This document shows positions 45,666 to 57,253 of a stretch of 64,000 bases of DNA, one piece after another. This DNA is from Zygnema cylindricum (lineage: Eukaryota; Streptophyta; Zygnematophyceae; Zygnematales; Zygnemataceae). Made by a program: the position numbers and the translations under genes. Under the pieces are notes generated by a model, which was not told the origin of the DNA, made no database searches, and saw only the letters and a program-made list of their open reading frames with translations. The stretch covers positions 37,730 through 101,729 of the forward strand of contig JBBHKE010000866.1 of assembly GCA_037447655.1 (NCBI GenBank). The letters are read 5' to 3'. Within the stretch, counting starts at the first letter, position 1. The number at the start of each line of letters is the position of its first letter.

Positions 45666-47536
45666 CTCCCACTCGAGCTCGTGTAGATATTTGCCGCACT
45701 CCTCGATTTGTTGAATCGGTAATTTCTTGTTGGCGCTTCTTGGGACTGTACCTGTTTACTTACATCCGTACAATTTGTACCCTGCTAAATCAAAAAAAAA
45801 TGTGTGATTTCATTAGTACTTCGCAGATTTTGTTTCATGTATCATTTTTGTCCGTTGTGACCACCTGTGGTCTTTAAAATCTTGTCTCGTCGTAGGTTGA
45901 TTGAAATGAGCCGTGTGCCGTACAAAAGAATTGCAAAATCTTGTCTCGTCGTAGGTTGACTGAAATGAGCCGTGTGCCGTACAAAGGAATTGCGCCGCCG
46001 GCAACTTTGTCCTTTGCTACAAACTCTTTAATCGGATTACATGGCGTGTAATCCCTTTTGTTTGTGTGATCCTCCAAATCCAAGATTCGATTAATTCTTG
46101 GTGAACCGAAAGCTTCGATTTCACTGTCGCTAAGTGAACAGATTTCAATGTCACAAATTGTCGCATGATTAAATTTTTATTCGTGAAGAGTCGCGTACTA
46201 AAATTGTCGTCGCTCGACCAATTTGGATCGTTCGATGCATGAACGTGTGGTCGTGAAGACGTCGCTCGAATTGTGCGACCGTACTTTTTGTTCGCGCCAA
46301 CGTCGCTCACTCAAAAAGCTACCTGTACCGCCTTTGTCATATCCATATATTGAGAGGCGCTCAAGGTACAATGTACAATTATGTTTCTCTTTTCCTTTCT
46401 TGAATTTTTCTCCTCTAATTTTTTCTAAGTCATTTTCTCTCCTGTCATACTGTAGGAAGATGTAATTTAGACTTCCTCTAACCCTTAGACTGCCATGACT
46501 TAGAGCATTTTTCTGACTTAGGTTCTCTTTTCCCTCTAAGCTGTTTGCAAAACTTTCTTCCCCTTTTAATCCTTGAAACATGAGTTTGCTAGGGGACTTA
46601 GGGTTTTGGAACTTATTCCCTTTTATGCCGACCATGCCTTTTGTTATGCATCATAGGTGGTGGCCTTCCTCTGGAGACCTGGGGCTTCTCCCTTTTTTTC
46701 TTGCGAAAACTTGAGGTAAGATTGACACTTGCAATTAGTTTCTCCCTTGATAGTTCCACTTCACATATTGATGTTAGTTTTTCTTTGAGAAAATTTTCTG
46801 ACCCACTCACGCCTTCCGCTGTGATCGGTCTTTGCACGTTCTTTTTCATGGGCTACATGACCGACTCAACCTTGGCCGTTGCCCGAATGCTTGAGGATGG
46901 AGACTTGGCGAGGTTGATTGTCCTTCCAAATTTCCGTAAGTCTCCTCTCTCCATCCTTTGAAATTTTCCACTGCCTAATGTATTGTTGTTTGGGGTTAGC
47001 AATACCTCTTTGTAGATCTTTGGAATCTTCTTAGCCTGAATTTCTAACATGTTGTATTTCTGTGCAAATTTGGCCTCGATTTTTGATTGGCCGGACACGA
47101 TTTGGGAGTTTGGCTCGATGTTCACTCCCACTATCGACGGATTCTTGAATACATTTTGGTGAGTTTCGGTGACATTGTCTGTTTGCAGTTGGCATTCTAT
47201 TCCTGCAGAGATGTCTAAGAGAGATTGGAGGGTTAGTGTTATTCTTATGAGTTTTGTTGAAGTTCCTATTTTTGAGGTTCTTTTCTTTCCTGCAAATGTC
47301 TTCTCTCGTCATTTTTAGTACTAACAATTTCTGACTCCTCATTTTCTCCTCTTTTGTTTGCAGATTTCCCATCTTTTCTGTTGACTTGAACACGTTCGAT
47401 GTCGTCCTTGTTGGAGGTCTCGACGGAGGATGTGAGTGCTCCAGCGTTTTGCTCGCATCTCGGTTCCTCCTTGCTCGATTTCTTCGATGGTGAGTTCCTA
47501 TCTGTCCCCTTCTTTACCCTGCTCAAATGTCTATGT
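45666..47536 (-). other. Y unit 1, 3' internal sequence
   Basis: Internal sequence between the Z insertion and LTR 2. The stretch 45666-46383 matches 30151-30815, the part of unit 2 lying beyond X2. It carries pieces of a conserved frame (SERRW...VRSHNSSDV...TRSCIERSKLVERRQF) and a small internal repeat near 45880-45980. No pol domains. Confidence 0.55.
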
Positions 47537-48611
47537 TGTAGAAATTAATGGTCCGTTTAAAGTATTTTCTAGGTCTAAATAGAAATATAGGAAAAAAAAA
47601 CCGAGGTAGTCTACCTCTAACTTCCCTCTCGAACCTCTCAAACTTGTCGCAGTCACTGAGAAATTGAAGAGGAAGCTAAAGCCATGGCTACCTAGGCTAT
47701 CCAGAGGTTTACGGGAAATATATATATTAGTTTATTTATCGATTAGAGGTTTATTTACTAAAAGGATATGTGCTGCCCCCAGGATTTGATCCTGGTACTT
47801 ACCGGACGGAAAGCAGCAGGTAGCCGGTAGCCTTATCCGTTATGTCTTGACCTAGTGTTACGTACTATTCGGTTTGATATTTATTTATAGAATACCAAGT
47901 ATCATAATTTATTTAACTGAAACTATTTGCGGGATACATAGATTCAGTAATGTAAAAGTACGGATTAATGTACGGACAAAAAAACGAATACCGCGCATTT
48001 GTTTCTTTAGCGAAACGAATACCGCGGAGGTATTTATTACGGCTACGATTAAATTTGAATTTAATCGAACGACCTGAATAAACGCCCAGATCGCGGAAGA
48101 GAATTTCGGCGGTTTGTGGTCATCAACACATCGGATGACACGCGGCGGAATAACATTGGATCGCGGCATCTCCGAGGATAAAGGGAGCAAATCCAGATAT
48201 ACCACGTGTCGACATTTAGGCCATGTCGTACAATGTCCGTACGACAAGCACACCGGCAGCTGTACTTTTGTGTACGGAAGCGGAATACGATTGGCTCCGT
48301 ACATCAGTAGATAGAGTCTGTGAGAGAGATAGGACTTAGAAAAATTAGAAGATAGAACCCTCTCTCCTAGAGAGTTTTTGTACAAAAGGTCAACTTTGAC
48401 CCTCCATAAAGTTTTGCTCAGGGGAGCAAATTCAAAGATTCTTTTTGATATCGACTTAAGGGAGTCTTGCCTTCACACGGGTGAAGATGGTCAGAGTTTT
48501 TGTCTGCCAGGGTGGCACTTTTTCTTGCTGAAACACAAAGGGGTCAAGGTTATCTTAGAGGCTTTTTGGAAGTTGTCCACTTTGAGGACTTATGGAGGTC
48601 TCAGAGTTTCA
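47537..48611 (+). repeat. Z 5' LTR
   Basis: 1075 bp with TG...CA ends; carries a GTAC-palindrome region (48225-48305) and the tRNA-like antisense block near 47781-47839. Confidence 0.92.
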
Positions 48612-48624
48612 AGTTATGGGCCCA
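48612..48624 (+). other. Z primer-binding site with gag ATG
   Basis: AGTTATGGGCCCA follows the LTR directly. Twelve of 13 bases match the X1/Y site. The ATG at 48616 opens the gag frame MGPPSRVPIFNGTGFIY. Confidence 0.75.
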
Positions 48625-49611
48625 CCCTCTAGGGTACCAATCTTTAATGGAACTGGCTTCATATACTAAGAAAGTATGATGAGTGGAGCTCTATGCGAAA
48701 AAAGGTTTTTGGGGATAGTGAGTGGACGATTGGGGCGTCATCAAGTCTTCGAATCCCTCCAGGGTTTGAAGGAAGCAGATTCACAAAGAAAGGAGGTCCA
48801 TCTTCAACGGAGGAGACAAAGGAAGGAGAGGTGGTGGACAAAGGAGCGGAGAAGGAGACGACCACACTAATAGCAACTGGTTCAGCATTCATGTCACCTA
48901 TTCTGAGGAACGTGGAGAATGATACTCAAACCTAGGACTTCAACAATATTGCGGCAAAGCACTTCATCCTACGCCATCTTATTGAAGGACTTGCATGTCC
49001 TCATTTGCAGGTAGAAAGGGCATCCGATCTGTGGATGGCTCTCATAGAGATGAACCGAAGTGGTACGATTCAGCAACAACAGTTGGCTGATCAGAAAGTT
49101 AAGGAATATGTATACAAAGGGGGGAAAATGTTGGATTTTTGCAATGAGCTTGCTACACTCTTCATAGAGCTAGAGAGTAAGGGAAAAAAATTTAGTGAAA
49201 AAGAAAAGGTTAACTGTTTACTGATGACGTTACCCGATGAGTTCGAGAACATATTCAACCGTGTGTAGGACTTGCCGGACTCAAGGTGGATATGGAACTC
49301 AGTGGTAGGGATGATTCTCGTTCGGGAGAATACGATTGAGATCCGAAGGGGAGGAAAGAGTGGCCAAGCCTTGGCAACTGCGACCAATTGGAGGAATAAG
49401 GATCCCCGGAAACCGGTCGGAAACTATGGGGGAAGGGAGCAGAAAAAATCAGGCCGACGAGTTCGGACCAAAGGCTCCCAAAGGTTTATGTCGTTTTTGT
49501 AAGAAATCGGGGCACTATATGGCAGAGTGCACTAAGCTAACCGAGCTTCGGTTAAACGAGGGGCAGACCGGTGGTACCTCGAGAGGAAAGAAAAAGGCCC
49601 TTGTGACATAG
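48616..49611 (+). pseudogene. Z gag
   Basis: Frame starts MGPPSRVPIFNGTGFIY and meets TAA almost at once. It continues with SGALCEKRFLGIVSG-like sequence in shifted frames, NRSGTIQQQQLADQKVKEYV, YKGGKMLDFCNELATLFIEL and LPDEFENIFNRV, ending in the zinc knuckle CRFCKKSGHYMAEC. At least three stops or frameshifts. Confidence 0.85.
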
Positions 49612-49653
49612 GTACATGAGGCGAAATCCGAGGACGAGAACGATGAGCTCGTT

Positions 49654-50391
49654 TTGGATGAGGAGTTGGAGGCGAAAAACGAGGTCGAAATTCCACAAAG
49701 GCAGAAATGTGCTTTCGGTGGATTGAAAGGTGAAGCACGCTGGATTATAGATTCGGGTGCCTCCATGCACATGTGTAAGGATAGGCACATGTTCCCTAAG
49801 ATAAGAAAAATTCCCACCGTAGAGATAGAGTACAGGGATGGGAGGATAGTCACCACTACTCTTATAGGATAAGTAGATCTGAAAATGTTTGTAGAAGGAA
49901 AGACATCCATACTAACATTCTCCAATGTATTGTTTATTCCGGGGCTGAACAAAAACCTCATCTCTACATCTGTATTAGATGATAAGGGTTTTTTTACTAG
50001 CACTAGGGAAGGAGTCTTTACTGCTAGTTTTGAGGAAGATGTCTATTTCTTTGCTGAAAAAGGTAGCCATGAGATGTTTAGGCTGATTTTAAGTAATGAA
50101 ACGAAGAAACTTTATTATGCTGGTGTTCATGATATTATGATGTGGCATAAGAGGCTTGGGCATGTAAATCTAGATAAGTTAAGAGAGATGAAAAAGATGG
50201 GAGTGGTGGAACGGATTCAGTTCAGTGAGAGTGATAATATAAGTGATTGTTGTAAATGTGCTCAAGGTAAAGTACACAGATTACCCTTTCCTAAAACAGC
50301 CACCTATGAGGGAGAAAAAATTCTAGATTTAGTAAACACAGATATTTGGGGACCAGCTAAAGTGCCCTCAACCGGGGGGGGAAGAGATTAA
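49654..50391 (+). pseudogene. Z protease and pre-integrase
   Basis: Protease motif WIIDSGASMHMC is intact. TAA at 49870-49872 falls at the same site as the X1 stop at 26001. Then LTFSNVLFIPGLNKNLISTS and the zinc-binding region WHKRLGHVNLDKLREMKKMG...CCKCAQGKVHR. A run of eight G near 50377 shifts the frame at the integrase start. Confidence 0.85.
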
Positions 50392-51562
50392 TGATGACTA
50401 TCACTGATGATTGGTCTCGATATTCCTGGGTGTATTTTTTGAAAAACAAGTTCGAAGCTCAGGATTGTTTTAGACAATATAAAGCATGGAGCGAAAAACT
50501 CCATGAAACTCCAATCAAGAGAATAAGGAGTGACAATGGTGGAGAGTATACTTCTAACCAGTTTGAGGATTTTCTGAGGGAAGATGGGGTCCAACACCAA
50601 AAGACAGTTCCAGAAAAACCCGGAACAGAATGGGGTAGCTAAAAGGTTAAATAAAACACTAAGTGATAGTGCTAGCAGTATGTTGTCAAATAAGAAGATA
50701 GGAAAAAGGTTTAGGGCAGAAGCAATGAACTGTGCTAATTACCTCAAAAATAGAGTTCTTACTTTAGCTATAAAAGATAAAACACCTTATGAGAGATGGA
50801 CAGGCCGGGAACCAGACAAATCTCACTTAAAGGTTTTCGGCAATCAAGTATTCAGTCTAGATACAGATCAGTCTAATTGGAAGCTTGATGCTAAAAGAAA
50901 ACCGGGATACTTATTAAGATATTAAGAGGATGTTAAAGGATATAAAGTTTATGATCTAAAAAGGAAAGATATAATCTTAGTAAAGCATCTAGTAGTTATG
51001 GATGAAGGAAAGACTGTGGATCCCTTCAAATATACAAAATCAGTAAAAATCAGATTTGAGTCAAAAAAACTCTGATGATTTTGAGCTTCCTAACTATCCA
51101 GGTTTTAGAAAAGATGACATTCTTGCAGATACAAATCTGTCTAAAAAGGACTCGGCTGTGGAAACTTCAGTGACAACTCTACCTGAAGTGGAAGACGTGG
51201 TGCAAATTGATTCGGAATCAAGGGATAGGGGAGAAGCCGAGATTGTTCGAAAGAATCCACGAGAACCATCTAATCCGGCCTCAAATTTTGAGGGGGGGAG
51301 GAGAAGTAGCAAAAGATTGCAAGAAAAACAGGTTAATAACAAGGTAACAAAACTATCTCATCAAGATGAACCTCAGACTTATGGAGAGGCGATGACTTGT
51401 CGAAAAAGAAACTGGTGGAAGACAGCCATCAATGAGGAGATGGCCTCAATTATGGCAGCCGATACTTGGGAGCTGGTGGATTGTCCACCTAACCGAAAAC
51501 CAATCGGTTGTAAGTGGGTTTTCAAATTAAAACTGAACCCAGATAACACAATCAAGCGCTAG
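50391..51562 (+). pseudogene. Z integrase and linker
   Basis: Core motifs MMTITDDWSRYSWVYFLKNK, RSDNGGEYTSNQFEDF and EQNGVAKRLNKTL. A frameshift at about 50600-50640 separates the second and third motifs, and TAA at 50923 ends the C-terminal part. The downstream linker (51056-51562) leads into NEEMASIMAADTWELVDCPP at the RT start. Confidence 0.82.
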
Positions 51563-52715
51563 AAGGCCCGATTAGTGGCAAAGGGATTTACACAAAAGGA
51601 GGGAATTGACTACGAGGAAACCTTTACCCCGGTCGGCAGATTTCCCTCCGTCCGCATACTTTTCAGTTTGGCAACAGCGCAAGACATAGAAGTGCACCAG
51701 ATGGACATCAAGACAACCTTTTTGCATGGAGAATTGGAAGAGGAGATCTTCATGCGACAACCCGAAGGGTTTGTGGAGGAAAGAGAGGAGAGTAAGGTAT
51801 GTCGGCTGATTAAATCTCTTTATGGTTTTATATAGACGCCTCGACAGTGGAATAAGAAGCTTGATGAGTTTCTTACTGGTCTAGGATATATCCGGATAAG
51901 CTCAGATCACTCAATTAATGTTTACGAAGATGAGGAAGGTTTTATATTTATTGCAATTTATGTTGATGATTTGCTTGTTGTAAGTAAATCAATGGAAAAA
52001 ATTAATAAACTAAAAACCGATCTTAAAGGGAGATTTGAAATGAAGGATATGGGGGAAGCAAAACATATTTTGGGAATTCAAGTAGAAAGAGACCGAAAAA
52101 AGAAAGATTATAAGATTGACTCAAAAGGAAGCAATAGGGTACATGCTTGAAAAATTTCAGATGGATAAAGCTAATAGTTGTTCAACTCCAATGGAGTTGA
52201 AGAAGGGAAGTGAGGGGAGTAAGGAAGAAGGATTCATACTCTTAGACGAGGAATTATCTCCTGAAGAACAGAAGTTCATGCAGATTATTTCTTACAGGCA
52301 AGTAGTGGGAAATCTAATCTATTTTATGAATTGTATCCGGCCGGATTTAGCTGGAGCTGTAGGAGTGCTGAGTAGAAGTCTAAATGCTCCCACTAAGAGA
52401 GATTGGGAGGCAGCTAAAAGAGTCCTTAGATACGTGATAGGAACTACGGATCTATGGTTGCATTTGGGTGGGGAGAATACTGACATCACTACTTCGAGTG
52501 ATGCCAATTATGGTGATGCTCCGATGAGGAGATTCACTTATGGATATGTATTATATGTGGGTGATGGGGCTTGGTGTTGGAGTAGCAAACAACAAAAAGT
52601 TATTGCTCAATCCACCATGGAGGTTGAGTATATGGCCTCTTGCTCTGCTGTAAAAGAATTAATGTGGGTCAAGTCTTTGCTTGGTGAGCTTGGTCACCTT
52701 ATGAGTGGTGTGTAG
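51480..52715 (+). pseudogene. Z reverse transcriptase and RNase H
   Basis: Contains WVFKLKLNPDNTIKR, TAG at 51560 (Tyr in X1), MDIKTTFLHGELEEEIFMRQ, SLYGFI with a TAG replacing the KQ of LKQAPRQW, YVDDLLVV (codons about 51958-51969) and a frameshift near 52100. RNase H shows TTSSDANYGDAPMRRFTYGY and STMEVEYMASCSAVKELMWV, stopping at TAG 52713. The frame resumes to DMMTKPVPSPKL and the final TAG at 52953. Confidence 0.85.
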
Positions 52716-52955
52716 AAATTTTTTTGTGATAATCAGGCAGCAATCGCTATTTTTGCCAATCCTAAACATAATTTTAAAGCTAAACACATGGACATTAGAC
52801 TCAGCTTTGTTAGAGAGAAAGTAGAAAACAAAATAATCAGTTTAGAGTACCGACCAGATAGTGAGATGGTGGCAGATATGATGACCAAACCTGTGCCTTC
52901 CCCTAAGCTAATTTTCTACAAGGAGAAGTGTGGTCTGAAATTAAAGATTGACTAG

Positions 52956-52968
52956 AAAATAAGGGGGG
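52956..52968 (+). other. Z polypurine tract
   Basis: AAAATAAGGGGGG directly before the 3' LTR, one base from the X1 version. Confidence 0.8.
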
Positions 52969-54043
52969 TGTAGAAATTAATGGTCCGTTTAAAGTATTTT
53001 CTAGGTCTAAATAGAAATATAGGAAAAAAAAACCGAGGTAGTCTACCTCTAACTTCCCTCTCCAACCTCTCAAACTTGTCGCAGTCACTGAGAAATTGAA
53101 GAGGAAGCTATAGCCATGGCTACCTAGGCTATCCAGAGGTTTACGGGAAATATATATATTAGTTTATTTATCGATTAGAGGTTTATTTACTAAAAGGATA
53201 TGTGCTGCCCCCAGGATTTGATCCTGGTACTTACCGGACGGAAAGCAGCAGGTAGCCGGTAGCCTTATCCGTTATGTCTTGACCTAGTGTTACGTACTAT
53301 TCGGTTTGATATTTATTTATAGAATACCAAGTATCATAATTTATTTAACTGAAGCTATTTGCGCGATACATAGATTCAGTAATGTAAAAGTACGGATTAA
53401 TGTACGGACAAAGAAACGAATACCGCGCATTTGTTTCTTTAGCGAAACAAATACCGCGGAGGTATTTATTACGGCTACAATTAAATTTGAATTTAATCGA
53501 ACGACCTGAATGAACGCCGAGATCGCGGAAGAGAATTTCGGCGGTTTGTGGTCATCAACAAATCGGATGACACGCGGCGGAATAACATTGGATCGCGACA
53601 TCTCCGAGGATTAAGGGAGCAAATCCGGATATACCACGTGTCGACATTTAGGCCATGTCGTACAATGTCCGTACGACAAGCACACCGGCAGCTGTACTTT
53701 TGTGTACGGAAGCGGAATAGGATTGGCTCCGTACATCAGTAGATAGAGTCTGTGAGAGAGATAGGACTTAGAAAAATTAGAAGATAGAACCCTCTCTCCC
53801 AGAGAGTTTTTGTACAAAAGGTCAACTTTGACCCTCCATAAAGTTTTGCTCAGGGGAGCAAATTCAAAGATTCTTTTTGATATCGACTTAAGGGAGTCTT
53901 GCCTTCACACGGGTGAAGATGGTCAGAGTTTTTGTCTGCCAGGGTGGCACTTTTTCTTGCTGAAACACAAAGGGGTCAAGGTTATCTTAGAGGCTTTTTG
54001 GAAGTTGTCCACTTTGAGGACTTATGGAGGTCTCAAAGTTTCA
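52969..54043 (+). repeat. Z 3' LTR
   Basis: 1075 bp, the same length as the 5' LTR, about fifteen differences by eye. Confidence 0.92.
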
Positions 54044-54079
54044 TATGTGTGTTAGTCCGTAAGCTGTCAACATTTGATT

Positions 54080-54385
54080 TCAATTCAGATTTTCTTTTTC
54101 TTTGGCTTTCTTAGATGTACATCTCTGTGTGTTAGCCTCTAATCTGAATTTTTTTCTGTTAGTTTCAATTTTAGTAAACTCTAACACTTCTCCCCATGTT
54201 ACGTTAGTTTCTATCTTTGGAAAGTCTAACACTTCTCTCCATGGTTTTACAATATCTTCGTGCTCTTCGACGCTCAGGTCCTCTCCATCTATGGGTTTTA
54301 TGATGGCGAGTGGTGATGTGGACTTGAAACTTCTGTTTGGTGAGGGTGGTGCTCGATCCGTGGAGCATTCTGTCGGCGTCTCCAT
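54080..54385 (-). pseudogene. Y unit 1 charged ORF piece
   Basis: Codes a hydrophilic stretch with PKIETNVTWGEVLEFTKIET, repeated almost exactly in unit 2 (41717-42172: PEIETNVTWGELLQFTKIEN). Conserved between the two Y units, but no known domain is recognised. Confidence 0.4.
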
Positions 54386-55338
54386 TTCTAGTGAGGATTT
54401 GATTTTTCTACCCGGTTGCTTTCCTATTTGCTCCCATTTTTGCTTGTGAGTCTTTTAGCATCTTGGTCTGCCGGTTTTGTCGTGCTTGCTACACTTGTGG
54501 TTATTTTGCCTTGTATTACAAACAATTTTACCCTGTCTCCTCTTATTCCATCATTGCCCCTCCATGTGCTCCTATGCCTTACCTTGTTATCTGGATCTGT
54601 TTTCTGACCTTGTCAGTTTCTGATTTGTACAACGACAAATTTGTCGTGGTCTATGCGATTCCCTTTAATGAGTGCCTGACCGATTAGTGTGGCCCTTTGG
54701 CTACATCTGATTTCTAGGCTCCCCATGTTTCCGTGGACTTCATTACTAACAGATTGGTACGTTTCCACTCTTTTGCCTATAATGGTCCCCTTCCAATCCT
54801 TGGTTTGGGATCTAGCTTTGTACCTGCAGTTGCCATCTTCGCCTCTTATGTGGATCTGTCCAATGTTTGTTTTAAATCTTTCTGCTTCCTCGTTGAACTT
54901 TTTCTTACTTTGGCTTGACTTTTTTTGTGACAGGTTGTTGAGTTCAGATTTGCTCGTGAGACTTCATTCCTCGCTAGAATCTAAATCTGGAGATAGAGTC
55001 TAAGAAATCAGATTGGTATGCGACTCTTGGAATTGCTGTATCTGTGAGTTGCTGATCTCTCGGCTATTCTCATGTGAGTGTCTCCCACTCTTTCCTCTTT
55101 CCATGTCCCTCCCACTTTTCTGATCTCCTGCAGTGTTTTGAAATACCTGCAGATTGTGAGTCATGAGCATGAAATCTGATTTTTTGCTCCTTGTCTGATG
55201 ATTGACTGCTTGCCGTTTCAATTTTTCTTTGAAGTGCCTTGCGTCCATTTCCATTAGTTCGTGTTTGGTGCTGATTTTTTCTGCTACTTTCTTGCATATT
55301 TGTCAACTGTACCCATTTGGCTTGGTTGGAGCTTTCCG

Positions 55339-56210
55339 TCATTGTGGCTTCGCTACCACAGATATTCTCCTTTCCCTTTGCAACCTGTTGGCGAATTTCT
55401 GCACCCATTGCTCGGTAAGCAATTCTTTCGGATCTGTCGTGATCTGTTTTGAAGAGTCTGTGTTGCAGCTGCCTTTGATTGTTGCAGTTTCTTGCTGATT
55501 TTTGGATTTGCCTTGCTTGTCGCCTTGGCTGTCTCCACTCTCTTTGTGCGGGCCGCTTTGCACCTGCAAGAAGTTAGACTCCTCCTTGTGATCTGGGCGA
55601 GCCTTCTCCTTTCTGTCATTGTCACCTGAGTGTGACTGATTGACCCTGTCTTCTCTTTTTGTCTCATTTGCAGTTGAACTGTTGGAGCCATCAGAGTGTG
55701 TGTCGACTTTGGACACGTTTGCAGTGCTGGATTCGATATCCAGCAACAACTCCACCACTTTTTTCCACTCCCACTGTTCCGCGTTCTGCTCTTCCAACCA
55801 GGTAAAGACATTTGCGAACTTCCTTGGTAGAGAGAGAATCAACCAACAAATCTGCGTGGCCATTGAAAAAATAACCAGGTAAGGACATCTGCGAACTTCC
55901 TTGGTAGAGAGAGAATCAACCAACAAATCTGCGTGGCCATTGAAAAAATAATGCCTGTTGACTTTGCTAGGTCTAGTAGGTTAGAATAGTGAGTGATGTA
56001 TGATTTGATGGTTGAACCATCTTGGTAGGATGTTTGAAGAATATTCTTGGTTAGCTCGGTCTTCTTAGACCATGAAAGTGTGATCTGCTCCTCTGTGCTT
56101 CTGACTGAGTTGTGGTCGTCCTTTACACCTTGTGAGCACTTTCTTGCTTTCCATGTTGTCTCCTCTATCCCCTTTGACCATGCCATATCTTTGACATGAT
56201 GCTTCATCAT
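55339..56210 (-). pseudogene. Y unit 1 gag-like region, broken
   Basis: Minus-strand frames include EEQITLSWSKKTELTKNILQ, SYQDGSTIKSYITHYSNLL and LILSLPRKFANVFTWLEEQN followed by EWKKVVELLLDIES. This resembles a copia gag (UBN2-like) capsid region: a loading helix, an MxDGxSIxxYI-type segment, then LxLSLPxxF. A hydrophilic Lys/Ser/Gln-rich tail follows. No zinc knuckle was found. A 77-bp tandem duplication (55798-55951) shifts the frame and repeats the CWLILSLPRKFA block. Not functional here. Confidence 0.6.
55798..55951. repeat. 77-bp tandem duplication inside Y gag
   Basis: CCAGGTAAAGACATTTGCGA at 55798 recurs with a few changes at 55875. The unit is 77 bp, not a multiple of three, so it breaks the gag frame. 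Confidence 0.9.
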
Positions 56211-56407
56211 CTCATTTGCCAGGATGTCTTGCTTCCTGCTTGGGATTTGGATTCCGGTGAGACCTGATCTGATCTCTCTCTGTTTGCTGCCTTTGCAGTC
56301 TTTGCACGAATCGGAAGTGACGTCGCTGTGGACTCACTGCTTAGATTCGCCTGCCCTCGATTCCTCTACTCTAGTGACCTTGAAGACACACGGGGAATCA
56401 CTCGAAG

Positions 56408-56420
56408 TGGGCCCATAACC
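56408..56420 (-). other. Y primer-binding site, unit 1
   Basis: GGTTATGGGCCCA on the minus strand directly after the LTR. Complementary to the anticodon arm of initiator tRNA-Met, the internal priming site known from Drosophila copia. Confidence 0.75.
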
Positions 56421-57059
56421 TATTAGTTTTAGGCGCTCACCCTAGCCCTTAGCCGAGGGTAAGTGTAGATAAAGCTGAAACATACACTAGAAGGGGTGAT
56501 GTTTTGTGCCTCACAAGGGTTTAGAGATATAAGAAGAAGTAGATGTAGACAATAGATGAGGCAGGTTTAAGGAGCTTTTACATGGAATTATAGAAGTAGA
56601 AATTACAATTGTCTCTTAGACATTTCCCTATCTAAATAAAGTTGGATTCTCCTCCTATGATCTGAAGTGTCTAATCTCTATGATGTGTGATGGTCTTTGT
56701 GGTCTCTTTGTACAATGTGTTTGCATAAATAAAGGGTAAACACCATTGCCTAAACAATTTGCCATCTTGTGATATGATGCGTGAGAGAGATAGATCTCTT
56801 GCTATGCAATACTCTTTATTTGTACATGTGCACCCCAACCTGAATGTGAAATGTGTGCACGATGTGGTCCAATCGCTAGACGCCAAAATACATAGTTTCA
56901 GCCGTCGGTGGCCGCGCCCAAAGTTGCGTCAGTATTTCCGCCGAAAAATGTGTGCCGTGGAATCGTCCCTCGATTCCGTACGATTCGATCATGCAGTCCG
57001 TACAATTCAGTGATCCGATTTCCGTACAAAATATTGGCCGAGATTGTCCAAAATCAACA
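56421..57059 (-). repeat. Y LTR 1 (5' LTR)
   Basis: Begins TGTTGATTTTGGAC on the minus strand at 57059 and ends just before the primer site at 56420. Matches the other two Y LTRs throughout, with small differences. Confidence 0.85.
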
Positions 57060-57253
57060 AAAATTACAGCACATCTTTTCCCTCCTCCACCTCCTCTTCT
57101 GCCATTTTTGATGAACGAAACAAGCGAATAAAAAGAAAAAACATATATTAATCTAGTTTTGGTTTTTCATATTTATTTTTATTATGTATTTACTCATTTC
57201 CTTTCTCTTCTACCATTTCTTAGTAGACGCATCACCCCACGAGGTTCACTCAC

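Larger units (their letters stand above)
47537..54043 (+). mobile_element. Z: Ty1/copia retrotransposon, complete structure, decayed ORF
   Basis: Two 1075-bp LTRs (47537-48611 and 52969-54043; TGTAGAAATT...AGTTTCA) flanked by perfect TATGT duplications (47532-47536 and 54044-54048). Internal order is gag, protease, integrase, RT, RNase H as in X1, but with several frameshifts and stops. It interrupts Y unit 1; the empty-site equivalent is near 41980. By eye the LTRs differ at about fifteen positions. Confidence 0.93.
23092..57059 (-). mobile_element. Y: tandem LTR-internal-LTR-internal-LTR retrotransposon with nested insertions
   Basis: Three about 640-bp LTRs (56421-57059, 45026-45665 and 23092-23718 plus 30146-30150) begin TGTTG on the minus strand. 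The first two are each followed by GGTTATGGGCCCA primer sites and about 4.2 kb of internal sequence once nested elements are removed: internal 1 is 56420-54044 plus 47536-45666; internal 2 is 45025-40735 (minus the W solo LTR) plus 30815-30151. The two internal regions match each other along their length. Purine-rich CTCGAGTGGGAG precedes each 3' LTR. Flanks AAAAT (57060) and CAAAT (23087-23091) look like a 5-bp target-site duplication with one change. No integrase, reverse transcriptase or RNase H was found, so Y is non-autonomous. Confidence 0.8.

Noticed and set aside
45665-46383. Whether the Y LTR is about 1.36 kb, including this stretch
   Set aside because: LTR 1 ends at 57059 with TGTTG and unrelated flank beyond, and a purine-rich tract lies just outside TGTTG in the other copies, so this stretch is internal 3' sequence.
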